A DNA stretch of 64,000 bases from Bombus terrestris (taxonomy: Eukaryota > Arthropoda > Insecta > Hymenoptera > Apidae). This document shows, in pieces, positions 27,850 to 42,400 of the stretch (positions are counted from its first letter, which is position 1; each line of letters begins with the position of its first letter). Made by a program: the position numbers and the translations under genes. The stretch lies in contig NW_025963555.1 in assembly GCF_910591885.1 (NCBI RefSeq), positions 5,084,001 to 5,148,000 on the forward strand, read 5' to 3'. Below the pieces are notes generated by a model. The model was not told the DNA's origin, made no database searches, and saw only the letters and a list, made by a program, of their open reading frames with translations.

Positions 27850-28880
27850 GTTATACGTTATAACGTAGTAGTACATAACGTCAAACGTCACATAGTGATA
27901 CAATATAACGTTATACGTTATAACGTAGTAGTACATAACGTTATACGTCATATAGTAGTACAATATAACGTTATACGTTATAACGTAGTAGTACATAACG
28001 TCAAACGTCACATAGTGATACAATGTAACTTTATACGTTATAACGTAGTAGTATATAACGTTATACGTTATAACATAGTAGTACAGAACGTCATTCGTCC
28101 TATAGTGATACAAAGTAACGTTATACGTTATAACGTAGAAGTATATAACGTTATACGTTATAACGTAGTAGTACATAACGTTATACGTCATATAGCAGTA
28201 CAATATAACGTTATACGTTATAACGTAGTAGTACATAACGTTATCCGGTATAACGTAATAGTGCATATCTATATACGTCATATAGTGATGCAATATAACG
28301 TCATACGTTATAACGTAGAAGTACATAACGTTATACATTAGAAAGTAGTAGTACATAACGTTATACGTTATAACGTAGTAGTACATAACGTCAAACGTCA
28401 CATAGTGATACAATATAACGTTATACGTTATAACGTAGTAGTACATAACGTTATACGTCATATAGTAGTACAATATAACGTTATACGTTATAACGTAGTA
28501 GTACATAACGTCAAACGTCACATAGTGATACAATGTAACTTTATACGTTATAACGTAGTAGTATATAACGTTATACGTTATAACATAGTAGTACAGAACG
28601 TCATTCGTCCTATAGTGATACAAAGTAACGTTATACGTTATAACGTAGAAGTATATAACGTTATACGTTATAACGTAGTAGTACATAACGTTATACGTCA
28701 TATAGTAGTACAATATAACGTTATACGTTATAACGTAGTAGTACATAACGTTATCCGGTATAACGTAATAGTGCATATCTATATACGTCATATAGTGATG
28801 CAATATAACGTCATACGTTATAACGTAGAAGTACATAACGTTATACATTAGAAAGTAGTAGTACATAACGTTATACGTTA
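27850..28880. repeat. 510-bp tandem duplication (17 monomers x 2)
   Basis: The stretch 27850-28370 repeats at 28360-28880 with an offset of exactly 510 bp. Visible differences are ATAGCAG near 28196 against ATAGTAG near 28706, and TATAAC against TACAAC at the right end. Both copies carry a D-E pair and the AAAGTAACG unit. The doublet is itself copied at about 39684-40714 in macro-unit 4 (offset 11,834 bp), and single related copies lie near 31.97-32.4, 44.1-44.5 and 45.5-45.9 kb. Confidence 0.87.
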
Positions 28881-28979
28881 CAACGTAGTAGTACATAACG
28901 TCAAACGTCACATAGTGATACAATATAACGTTATACGTTATAACGTAGAAGTACATAACGTTATGCGTATTAAAGTAGT

Positions 28980-31725
28980 AGTACATAACGTTATACGTTA
29001 CAACGTAGTAGTGCATAACGTCATACGTCCTATAGTGATACAATGTAACTTTATACGTTATAACGTAGTAGTATATAACGTTATACGTTATAACGTAGTA
29101 GTACATAACGTCATTCGTCCTATAGTGATACAATGTAACGTTAAACGTTATAACGTAGTAGTATACAACGTTATACGTTATAACGTAGTGGTAACTAACG
29201 TTATACGTTACAACGTAGTAGTACATAACGACATACGTCCTATAGAGATACAATGTAACGTTATAAGTTATAACGTAGTAGTATACAACGTTATACGTTA
29301 TAACGTAGTAGTACATAACGTTATACGTTACAACGTAGTAGTACATAACGTCATACGTCCTATAGTGATACAATGTAACGTTATACTATATAACGTCGTA
29401 GTATATAACGTTATACGCTATAACGTAGTAGTACATGACGTCAAACGTCACATAGTGATACAATGTAACATTATACGTTATAACGTAGAAGTATATAACG
29501 TTATACGTTATAACGTAGTAGTACATAACGTCAAACGTCACATAGTGATACAATATATCGTTATACGTTATAACGTAGAAGTACATAACGTTATACGTTA
29601 TAAAGTAGTAGTACATAACGTTATACGTTACAACGTAGTAGTACATAACGTCATACGTCCTATAGTGATACAATGTAACTTTATACGTTATAACGTAGTA
29701 GTATATAACGTTATACGTTATAACATAGTAGTACATAACGTCATTCGTCCTATAGTGATACAAAGTAACGTTATACGTTATAACGTAGAAGTATATAACG
29801 TTATACGTTATAACGTAGTAGTACATAACGTCAAACGTCACATAGTGATACAATATAACGTTATACGTTATAACGTAGTAGTATATAACGTTATACGTTA
29901 TAACGTAGTAGTACATAACGTCATACGTCCTATGGTGATACAATGTAACGTTATACGTTATAACGTAGTAGTACATAACGTTATCCGGTATAACGTAATA
30001 GTACATAACGTTATACGTTAAACGTAGTAGTACATAACGTCATACGTCCTATAGTGATACAAAGTAATGTTATAAGTTATAACGTAGTAGTATACAACGT
30101 TATACGTTATAACGTAGTAGTACATAACGTTATACGTTAAACGTAGTAGTACATAACGTCATACGTCCTATAGTGATACAAAGTAACGTTATACGTTATA
30201 ACGTAGAAGTATATAACGTTATACGTTATAACGTAGTAGTACATAACGTTATACGTCATATAGTAGTACAATATAACGTTATACGTTATAACGTAGTAGT
30301 ACATAACGTTATCCGGTATAACGTAATAGTGCATATCTATATACGTCATATAGTGATGCAATATAACGTCATACGTTATAACGTAGAAGTACATAACGTT
30401 ATACGTTACAACGTAGTAGTACATAACGTCATACGTCCTATAGTGATACAATGTAACGTTATACTATATAACGTCGTAGTATATAACGTTATACGCTATA
30501 ACGTAGTAGTACATGACGTCAAACGTCACATAGTGATACAATGTAACATTATACGTTATAACGTAGAAGTATATAACGTTATACGTTATAACGTAGTAGT
30601 ACATAACGTCAAACGTCACATAGTGATACAATATATCGTTATACGTTATAACGTAGAAGTACATAACGTTATACGTTATAAAGTAGTAGTACATAACGTT
30701 ATACGTTACAACGTAGTAGTACATAACGTCATACGTCCTATAGTGATACAATGTAACTTTATACGTTATAACGTAGTAGTATATAACGTTATACGTTATA
30801 ACGTAGTAGTACATAACGTCATTCGTCCTATAGTGATACAATGTAACGTTAAACGTTATAACGTAGTAGTATACAACGTTATACGTTATAACGTAGTGGT
30901 AACTAACGTTATACGTTACAACGTAGTAGTACATAACGACATACGTCCTATAGAGATACAATGTAACGTTATAAGTTATAACGTAGTAGTATACAACGTT
31001 ATACGTTATAACGTAGTAGTACATAACGTTATACGTTACAACGTAGTAGTACATAACGTCATACGTCCTATAGTGATACAATGTAACGTTATACTATATA
31101 ACGTCGTAGTATATAACGTTATACGCTATAACGTAGTAGTACATGACGTCAAACGTCACATAGTGATACAATGTAACATTATACGTTATAACGTAGAAGT
31201 ATATAACGTTATACGTTATAACGTAGTAGTACATAACGTCAAACGTCACATAGTGATACAATATATCGTTATACGTTATAACGTAGAAGTACATAACGTT
31301 ATACGTTATAAAGTAGTAGTACATAACGTTATACGTTACAACGTAGTAGTACATAACGTCATACGTCCTATAGTGATACAATGTAACTTTATACGTTATA
31401 ACGTAGTAGTATATAACGTTATACGTTATAACATAGTAGTACATAACGTCATTCGTCCTATAGTGATACAAAGTAACGTTATACGTTATAACGTAGAAGT
31501 ATATAACGTTATACGTTATAACGTAGTAGTACATAACGTCAAACGTCACATAGTGATACAATATAACGTTATACGTTATAACGTAGTAGTATATAACGTT
31601 ATACGTTATAACGTAGTAGTACATAACGTCATACGTCCTATGGTGATACAATGTAACGTTATACGTCATAACGTAGTAGTACATAACGTTATCCGGTATA
31701 ACGTAATAGTACATAACGTTATACG
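28980..31725. repeat. 1,708-bp offset duplication within macro-unit 3
   Basis: The segment of about 28.98-30.01 kb recurs at about 30.69-31.72 kb, an offset of 1,708 bp. A third shorter match starts at the ATACTATATAACGTCG unit: 29382, 30460 and 31090 all begin the same series. The repeats end at GTTAAACG 29-mers near 30010 and 31719. The arrangement is preserved in macro-unit 4 at 40.81-43.56 kb. Confidence 0.78.
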
Positions 31726-33470
31726 TTAAACGTAGTAGTACATAACGTCATACGTCCTATAGTGATACAATGTAACGTTATACGTTATAACGTAGTGGTA
31801 TATAAGGTCATACGTCCTATAGTGATACAATGTAACGTTATAAGTTATAACGTAGTAGTATACAACGTTATACGTTATAACGTAGTAGTACATAACGTTA
31901 TTCGTTACAACGTAGTAGTACATAACGTCATACGTCCTATAGTGATACAATGTAACTTTATACGTTATAACGTAGTAGTACATAACGTTATACGTCATAT
32001 AGTAGTACAATATAACGTTATACGTTATAACGTAGCAGTGCATAACGTCAAACGTCACATAGTGATACAATGTAACTTTATACGTTATAACGTAGTAGTA
32101 TATAACGTTATACGTTATAACATAGTAGTACAGAACGTCATTCGTCCTATAGTGATACAAAGTAACGTTATACGTTATAACGTAGAAGTATATAACGTTA
32201 TACGTTATAACGTAGTAGTACATAACGTTATACGTCATATAGTAGTACAATATAACGTTATACGTTATAACGTAGTAGTACATAACGTTATCCGGTATAA
32301 CGTAATAGTGCATATCTATATACGTCATATAGTGATGCAATATAACGTCATACGTTATAACGTAGAAGTACATAACGTTATACATTAGAAAGTAGTAGTA
32401 CATAACGTTATACGTTACAACGTAGTAGTACATAACGTCAAACGTCACATAGTGATACAATATAACGTTATACGTTATAACGTAGAAGTACATAACGTTA
32501 TGCGTATTAAAGTAGTAGTACATAACGTTATACGTTACAACGTAGTAGTGCATAACGTCATACGTCCTATAGTGATACAATGTAACTTTATACGTTATAA
32601 CGTAGTAGTATATAACGTTATACGTTATAACGTAGTAGTACATAACGTCATTCGTCCTATAGTGATACAATGTAACGTTAAACGTTATAACGTAGTAGTA
32701 TACAACGTTATACGTTATAACGTAGTGGTAACTAACGTTATACGTTACAACGTAGTAGTACATAACGACATACGTCCTATAGAGATACAATGTAACGTTA
32801 TAAGTTATAACGTAGTAGTATACAACGTTATACGTTATAACGTAGTAGTACATAACGTTATACGTTACAACGTAGTAGTACATAACGTCATACGTCCTAT
32901 AGTGATACAATGTAACGTTATACTATATAACGTCGTAGTATATAACGTTAAACGCTATAACGTAGTAGTACATGACGTCAAACGTCACATAGTGATACAA
33001 TGTAACATTATACGTTATAACGTAGAAGTATATAACGTTATACGTTATAACGTAGTAGTACATAACGTCAAACGTCACATAGTGATACAATATATCGTTA
33101 TACGTTATAACGTAGAAGTACATAACGTTATACGTTATAAAGTAGTAGTACATAACGTTGTACGTTACAACGTAGTAGTACATAACGTCATACGTCCTAT
33201 AGTGATACAATGTAACTTTATACGTTATAACGTAGTAGTATATAACGTTATACGTTATAACATAGTAGTACATAACGTCATTCGTCCTATAGTGATACAA
33301 AGTAACGTTATACGTTATAACGTAGAAGTATATAACGTTATACGTTATAACGTAGTAGTACATAACGTCAAACGTCACATAGTGATACAATATAACGTTA
33401 TACGTTATAACGTAGTAGTATATAACGTTATACGTTATAACGTAGTAGTACATAACGTCATACGTCCTAT
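31707..33470. repeat. 1.76-kb segment repeated at 45248-47011
   Basis: The offset is 13,541 bp. Left of 31707 the two diverge (AATAG against CGTAG); right of 33470 they diverge (CTATAGAG against CTATGGTG). The order includes the GTGGTATATAAGG unit (about 31797 and 45338), a D-E pair, a G unit and a GTTGTACGTTACAAC unit (about 33158 and 46699). With the 10-kb duplication it shows that the whole 12-kb macro-unit 3 was copied as one block. Confidence 0.85.
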
Positions 33471-36400
33471 AGAGATACAATGTAACGTTATAAATTATAA
33501 CGTAGTAGTATACAACGTTATACGTTATAACGTAGTAGTACATAACGTTATACGTTACAACGTAGTAGTACATAACGTCATACGTCCTGTAGTGATACAA
33601 TGTAACGTTATACGATATAACGTCGTAGTATATAACGTTATACGTTATAACGTAGTAGTACATAACGTCATTCGTCCTATAGTGATACAATGTAACGTTA
33701 TACGTTATAACGTAGAAGTACAAAACGTTATATGTTATTACGTAGTAGTACATAACGTTGTACGTTAGAGGTAGTAGTACATAACGTCATACGTCCTATA
33801 GTGATACAATGTAACGTTATACGTTATAATGTAGAAGTACATAACGTTATACATTATAGAGTAGTAGTACATAACGTTATACGTTACAACGTAGTAGTAC
33901 ATGACGTCAAACGTCACATAGTGATACAATGTAACGTTATACGTTATAATGTAGAAGTGCAAAACGTTATACGTTATAACGTAGTAGTACATAACGTCAA
34001 ACGTCACATAGTGATACAGTATAACGTTATACGTTATAACGTAGAAGTACAAAACGTTATACGTTATAACGTAGTAGTACTTGACGTTATACGTTACTAT
34101 GTAGTAGTACATAACGTCATACGTCCTATAGTGATACAATTTAACGTTATACGTTATAACGTAGCAGTATATAACGCTATACGTTATAACGTAGTAGTAC
34201 ATAACGTCATACGTCCTATGGTGATACAATATAACGTTATACGTTATAACGTAGAAGTACATAACGTTATACGTTATAAAGTAGTAGTACATAACGTTAT
34301 ACGTTACAACGTAGTAGTACATAACGTCATACGTCCTATAGTGATACAATGTAACGTTATACGTTATAACGTAGTAGTACATAACGTTATCCGGTATAAC
34401 GTAATAGTGCATATCTATATACGTCATATAGTGATGCAATATAACGTCATACGTTATAACGTAGAAGGACATAACGTTATACATTACAAAGTAGTAGTAC
34501 ATAACGTTATACGTTACAACGTAGTAGTACATAACGTCATACGTCCTATAGTGATACAATATACCGTTATACGTTATAACGTAGAAGTACAAAACGTTAT
34601 ATGTTATTACGTAGTAGTACTTAACGTTATACGTTACTACGTAGTAGTACCTAACGTCATACGTCCTATAGTGATACAATGTAATGTTATACGTTATAAC
34701 GTCGTAGTATATAACGTTATACGTTATAACGTAGTAGTACATGACGTCAAACGTCACATAGTGATACAATGTAACATTATACGTTATAATGTAGAAGTGC
34801 AAAACGTTATACGTTATAACGTAGTAGTACATAACGTTATCCGGTATAACGTAATAGTGCATATCTATATACGTCATATAGTGATGCAATATAACGTCAT
34901 ACGTTATAACGTAGTAGTACATAATGTCATACGTCCTATAGAGTGATACAATGTAACGTTATAAGTTATAACGTAGTAGTTTACAACGTTATACGTTATA
35001 ACGTAGTAGTACATAACGTTATCCGGTATAACGTAATAGTACATATCTATATACGTCATATAGTGATGCAATATAACGTTATGCGTTATAACATAGAAGT
35101 ACGAAACGTTATACGTTACAACGTAGCAGTACATAACGTCATACGTCCTATAGTGATACAATGTAACGTTATAAGTTATAACGTAGTAGTACATGACGTC
35201 AAACGTCACATAGTGATACAATGTAACATTATACGTTATAATGTCGAAGTGCAAAACGTTATACGTTATAACGTAGTAGTACATAACGTCAAACGTCACA
35301 TAGTGATACAATATAACGTTCTACGTTATAACGTAGTAGTACATAACGTTATACGACATATAGTAGTACAAGACAACGTTATACGTTATAACGTAGTAGT
35401 ACATAACGTTATCCGGTATAACGTAATAGTGCATATCTATATACGTCATATAGTGATGCAATATAACGTCATACGTTATAACGAAGAAGTACATAACGAT
35501 ATACACTATAAAGTAGTAGTACATAACGTTATACGTTATAACGTAGTAGTACATAACGTCAAACGTCACATAGTGATACAATATAACGTTATACGCTATT
35601 ACGTAGTAGTACATAACGTTATACGTCATATAGTAGTACAATATAACGTTATACGTTATAACGTAGTAGTACATAACGTCAAGCGTCACATAGTGATACA
35701 ATATAACGTTATACGTTATAACGTAGAAGTACAAAACGTTATATGTTATTACGTAGTAGTACTTAACGTTATACGTTACTACGTAGTAGTACATAACGTC
35801 ATACGTCCTATAGTGATACAATGTAACGTTATACGTTATAACGTAGTAGTACTTAACGTTATACGTTACTGCGTAGTAGTACATAACGTTATACGTCATA
35901 TACTGGTACAATATAACGTTATACGTTATAATGTAGAAGTACAAAAAGTTATACGTTATAACGTAGTAGTACATAACGTTATCCGGTATAACGTAATAGT
36001 ACATATCTATATACGTCATATAGTGATGCAATATTACGTTATACGTTATAACGTAGAAGTACAAAACGTTATATGTTATTTCGTAGTAGTACATAACGTT
36101 ATACGTTACAACGTAGTAGTACATAACGTCATACGTCCTATAGTGATACAATGTAACGTTATACGTTATAACGTAGTAGTACTTAACGTTATACGTTACT
36201 GCGTAGTAGTACATAACGTTATACGTCATATAGTGGTACAATATAACGTTATACGTTATAATGTAGAAGTACAAAAATTTATACGTTATAACGTAGTAGT
36301 ACATAACGTTATCCGGTATAACGTAATAGTACATATCTATATACGTCATATGGTGATGCAATATAACGTTATACGTTATAACGTAGAAGTACAAAACGTT

Positions 36401-39400
36401 ATATGTTATTACGTAGTAGTACATAACGTTATACGTTACAACGTAGTAGTACATAACGTCATACGTCCTATAGTGATACAATGTAATGTCATACGTTATA
36501 ACGTCGTAGTATATAACGTTATACGTTATAACGTATTAGTACATGACGTCAAACGTCACATAGTGATACAATGTAACATTATACGTTATAATGTAGAAGT
36601 GCAAAACGTTATACGTTATAACGTAGTAGTACATAACGTTATCCGGTATAACGTAATAGTGCATATCTATATACGTCATATAGTGATGCAATATAACGTC
36701 ATACGTTATAACGTAGTAGTACATAACGTCATACGTCCTATGGTGATACAATGTAACGTTATACGTTATAACGTAGTAGTATATAACGTTATACGTTATA
36801 GCGTAGTAGTACATAACGTCAAACGTCACATAGTGATACAATATAACGTTATACGTTATAACGTAGTAGTATATAACGTTATACGTTATAACGTAGTAGT
36901 ACATAACGTCATTCGTCCTATAGTGATACAATGTAACGTTATACGTTATAACGTAGAAGTATATAACGTTATACGTTATAACGTAGTAGTACATAACGTC
37001 AAACGTCACATAGTGATACAATATAACGTTATAACGTAGTAGTATATAACGTTATACGTTATAACGTAGTAGTACATAATGTTATACGTCATAACGTAGT
37101 AGTACATAACGTCATACGTCCTATGGTGATACAGTGTAACGTTATACGTTATAACGTAGTAGTACATAACGTTATCCGGTATAACGTCGTAGTATATAAC
37201 GTTATACGCTATAACGTAGTAGTACATGACGTCATACGTCCTATAGTGATACAATGTAACGTTATAAGTTATAACGTAGTAGTATACAAAGTTATACGTT
37301 ATAACGTAGTAGTACATAACGTTATTCGTTACAACGTAGTAGTACATAACGTCATACGTCCTATAGTGCAAACAATGTAACGTTATACGATATAACGTCG
37401 TAGTATATAACGTTATACGCTATAACGTAGTAGTACCTGACGTCAAACGTCACATAGTGATACAATGTAACATTATACGTTATAATGACGAAGTGCAAAT
37501 CGTTATACGTTATAACGTAGTAGTACATAACGTCAAACGTCACATAGTGATACAATATAACGTTATACGTTATAACGTAGTAGTACATAACGTTATACGT
37601 CATATAGTAGTACAATATAACGTTATACGTTATAACGTAGTAGTACATAACGTTATCCGGTATAACGTAATAGTACATATCTATATACGTCATATAGTGA
37701 TGCAATATAACGTCATACGTTATAACGTAGAAGTACATAACGTTATACATTATAAAGTAGTAGTACATAACGTTATACGTTACAACGTAGTAGTACATAA
37801 CGTCAAACGTCACATAGTGATACAATATAACGTTATACGTTATAACGTAGAAGTACATAACGTTATGCGTATTAAAGTAGTAGTACATAACGTTATACGT
37901 TACAACGTAGTAGTACATAACGTCATACGTCCTATAGTGATACAATGTAACTTTATACGTTATAACGTAGTAGTATATAACGTTATACGTTATAACGTAG
38001 TAGTACATAACGTCATTCGTCCTATAGTGATACAATGTAACGTTAAACGTTATAACGTAGTAGTATACAACGTTATACGTTATAACGTAGTGGTAACTAA
38101 CGTTATACGTTACAACGTAGTAGTACATAACGACATACGTCCTCTAGAGATACAATGTAACGTTATAAGTTATAACGTAGTAGTATACAACGTTATACGT
38201 TATAACGTAGTGGTAACTAACGTTATACGTTATAACGTAGTAGTACATAACGTCAAACGTCACAGAGTGATACAATATAACGTTATACGTTATAACGTAG
38301 TAGTACATAATGCTATACGTTACAACGTAGTAGTACGTAACGTCATACGTCCTATAGTGATACAATGTAACGTTATACGTTATAACGTAGAAGTACATAA
38401 CGTTATACGCTATAAAGTAGTAGTACATAACGTTATACGTTGCAACGTAGTAGTACATAACGTCAAATGTCACATAGTGATACAATATAACGTTATACGT
38501 TATTACGTAGTAGTACATAACGTTATACGTCATATAGTAGTACAATATAACGTTATACGTTATAACGTAGTAGTACATAACGTCAAACGTCACAGAGTGA
38601 TACAATATAACGTTATACGTTATAACGTAGAAGTACATAACGTTATACGTTATAAAGTAGTAGTACATAATGCTATACGATACAACGTAGTAGTATATAA
38701 CGTCATTCGTCATATAGTGATACGATGTAACGTTATTCGTTATAACGTAGTAGTACATAACATTATACGTTATAAAGTAGTAGTACATAACGTTATACGT
38801 TACAACGTAGTAGTACATAACGTCATACGTCCTATAGAGATACAATGTAACGTTATAAATTATAACGTAGTAGTATACAACGTTATACGTTATAACGTAG
38901 TAGTACATAACGTTATACGTTACAACGTAGTAGTACATAACGTCATACGTCCTGTAGTGATACAATGTAACGTTATACGATATAACGTCGTAGTATATAA
39001 CGTTATACGTTATAACGTAGTAGTACATAACGTCATTCGTCCTATAGTGATACAATGTAACGTTATACGTTATAACGTAGAAGTATATAACGTTATACGT
39101 TATAACGTAGTAGTACATAACGTCAAACGTCACATAGTGATACAATATAACGTTATAACGTAGTAGTATATAACGTTATACGTTATAAAGTAGTAGTACA
39201 TAACGTTATACGTTACAACGTAGTAGTACATAACGTCATACGTCCTATGGTGATACAATGTAACGTTATACGTTATAACGTAGTAGTACATAACGTTATC
39301 CGGTATAACGTCGTAGTATATAACGTTATACGCTATAACGTAGTAGTACATGACGTCATACGTCCTATAGTGATACAATGTAACGTTATAAGTTATAACG

Positions 39401-42400
39401 TAGTAGTATACAACGTTATACGTTATAACGTAGTAGTACATAACGTTATACGTTAAACGTAGTAGTACATAACGTCATACGTCCTATAGTGATACAATGT
39501 AACGTTATACGTTATAACGTAGTAGCATATAACGTCATACGTCCTATAGTGATACAATGTAACTTTATACGATATAACGTCGTAGTATATAACGTTATAC
39601 GCTATAACGTAGTAGTACATGCCGTCAAACGTCACATAGTGATACAATGTAACATCATACGTTATAATGACGAAGTGCAAAACGTTATACGTTATAACGT
39701 AGTAGTACATAACGTCAAACGTCACATAGTGATACAATATAACGTTATACGTTATAACGTAGTAGTACATAACGTTATACGTCATATAGTAGTACAATAT
39801 AACGTTATACGTTATAACGTAGTAGTACATAACGTCAAACGTCACATAGTGATACAATGTAACTTTATACGTTATAACGTAGTAGTATATAACGTTATAC
39901 GTTATAACATAGTAGTACAGAACGTCATTCGTCCTATAGTGATACAAAGTAACGTTATACGTTATAACGTAGAAGTATATAACGTTATACGTTATAACGT
40001 AGTAGTACATAACGTTATACGTCATATAGCAGTACAATATAACGTTATACGTTATAACGTAGTAGTACATAACGTTATCCGGTATAACGTAATAGTGCAT
40101 ATCTATATACGTCATATAGTGATGCAATATAACGTCATACGTTATAACGTAGAAGTACATAACGTTATACATTAGAAAGTAGTAGTACATAACGTTATAC
40201 GTTATAACGTAGTAGTACATAACGTCAAACGTCACATAGTGATACAATATAACGTTATACGTTATAACGTAGTAGTACATAACGTTATACGTCATATAGT
40301 AGTACAATATAACGTTATACGTTATAACGTAGTAGTACATAACGTCAAACGTCACATAGTGATACAATGTAACTTTATACGTTATAACGTAGTAGTATAT
40401 AACGTTATACGTTATAACATAGTAGTACAGAACGTCATTCGTCCTATAGTGATACAAAGTAACGTTATACGTTATAACGTAGAAGTATATAACGTTATAC
40501 GTTATAACGTAGTAGTACATAACGTTATACGTCATATAGTAGTACAATATAACGTTATACGTTATAACGTAGTAGTACATAACGTCATCCGGTATAACGT
40601 AATAGTGCATATCTATATACGTCATATAGTGATGCAATATAACGTCATACGTTATAACGTAGAAGTACATAACGTTATACATTAGAAAGTAGTAGTACAT
40701 AACGTTATACGTTACAACGTAGTAGTACATAACGTCAAACGTCACATAGTGATACAATATAACGTTATACGTTATAACGTAGAAGTACATAACGTTATGC
40801 GTATTAAAGTAGTAGTACATAACGTTATACGTTACAACGTAGTAGTGCATAACGTCATACGTCCTATAGTGATACAATGTAACTTTATACGTTATAACGT
40901 AGTAGTATATAACGTTATACGTTATAACGTAGTAGTACATAACGTCATTCGTCCTATAGTGATACAATGTAACGTTAAACGTTATAACGTAGTAGTATAC
41001 AACGTTATACGTTATAACGTAGTGGTAACTAACGTTATACGTTACAACGTAGTAGTACATAACGACATACGTCCTATAGAGATACAATGTAACGTTATAA
41101 GTTATAACGTAGTAGTATACAACGTTATACGTTATAACGTAGTAGTACATAACGTTATACGTTACAACGTAGTAGTACATAACGTCATACGTCCTATAGT
41201 GATACAATGTAACGTTATACTATATAACGTCGTAGTATATAACGTTATACGCTATAACGTAGTAGTACATGACGTCAAACGTCACATAGTGATACAATGT
41301 AACATTATACGTTATAACGTAGAAGTATATAACGTTATACGTTATAACGTAGTAGTACATAACGTCAAACGTCACATAGTGATACAATATATCGTTATAC
41401 GTTATAACGTAGAAGTACATAACGTTATACGTTATAAAGTAGTAGTACATAACGTTATACGTTACAACGTAGTAGTACATAACGTCATACGTCCTATAGT
41501 GATACAATGTAACTTTATACGTTATAACGTAGTAGTATATAACGTTATACGTTATAACATAGTAGTACATAACGTCATTCGTCCTATAGTGATACAAAGT
41601 AACGTTATACGTTATAACGTAGAAGTATATAACGTTATACGTTATAACGTAGTAGTACATAACGTCAAACGTCACATAGTGATACAATATAACGTTATAC
41701 GTTATAACGTAGTAGTATATAACGTTATACGTTATAACGTAGTAGTACATAACGTCATACGTCCTATGGTGATACAATGTAACGTTATACGTTATAACGT
41801 AGTAGTACATAACGTTATCCGGTATAACGTAATAGTACATAACGTTATACGTTAAACGTAGTAGTACATAACGTCATACGTCCTATAGTGATACAAAGTA
41901 ATGTTATAAGTTATAACGTAGTAGTATACAACGTTATACGTTATAACGTAGTAGTACATAACGTTATACGTTAAACGTAGTAGTACATAACGTCATACGT
42001 CCTATAGTGATACAAAGTAACGTTATACGTTATAACGTAGAAGTATATAACGTTATACGTTATAACGTAGTAGTACATAACGTTATACGTCATATAGTAG
42101 TACAATATAACGTTATACGTTATAACGTAGTAGTACATAACGTTATCCGGTATAACGTAATAGTGCATATCTATATACGTCATATAGTGATGCAATATAA
42201 CGTCATACGTTATAACGTAGAAGTACATAACGTTATACGTTACAACGTAGTAGTACATAACGTCATACGTCCTATAGTGATACAATGTAACGTTATACTA
42301 TATAACGTCGTAGTATATAACGTTATACGCTATAACGTAGTAGTACATGACGTCAAACGTCACATAGTGATACAATGTAACATTATACGTTATAACGTAG

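Larger units (their letters stand above)
21454..31750. repeat. 10.3-kb near-identical duplication, copy 1
   Basis: It matches 33438-43584. The offset is 11,984 bp until the 150-bp loss in copy 2 and 11,834 bp afterwards. The left limit is where a TTACAAC/TTATAAC difference stops (21453 against 33437); the right limit is where CATACG (31751) meets CAAACG (43585). Differences are scattered single bases, for example A at 22231 against C at 34215, and one cluster near 38.7 kb. The high similarity suggests a recent duplication or continuing homogenisation. Confidence 0.88.
21771..33754. repeat. Macro-unit 3 (11,984 bp)
   Basis: No gene is seen. The opening module (to about 22.95 kb) matches that of macro-unit 2 with a 90-bp (three-monomer) loss near 22240. 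Then come the 32-bp landmark, the 2.25-kb module, the 23-bp unit (about 25193), the 31-bp landmark (about 25515), a G-containing module to about 27.3 kb, a second 23-bp unit (about 27317), and a section at 27.6-31.75 kb rich in GTTAAACG 29-mers with internal tandem duplications of 510 bp and about 1.7 kb. The last part, 31707-33470, is repeated at 45248-47011. Confidence 0.83.
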
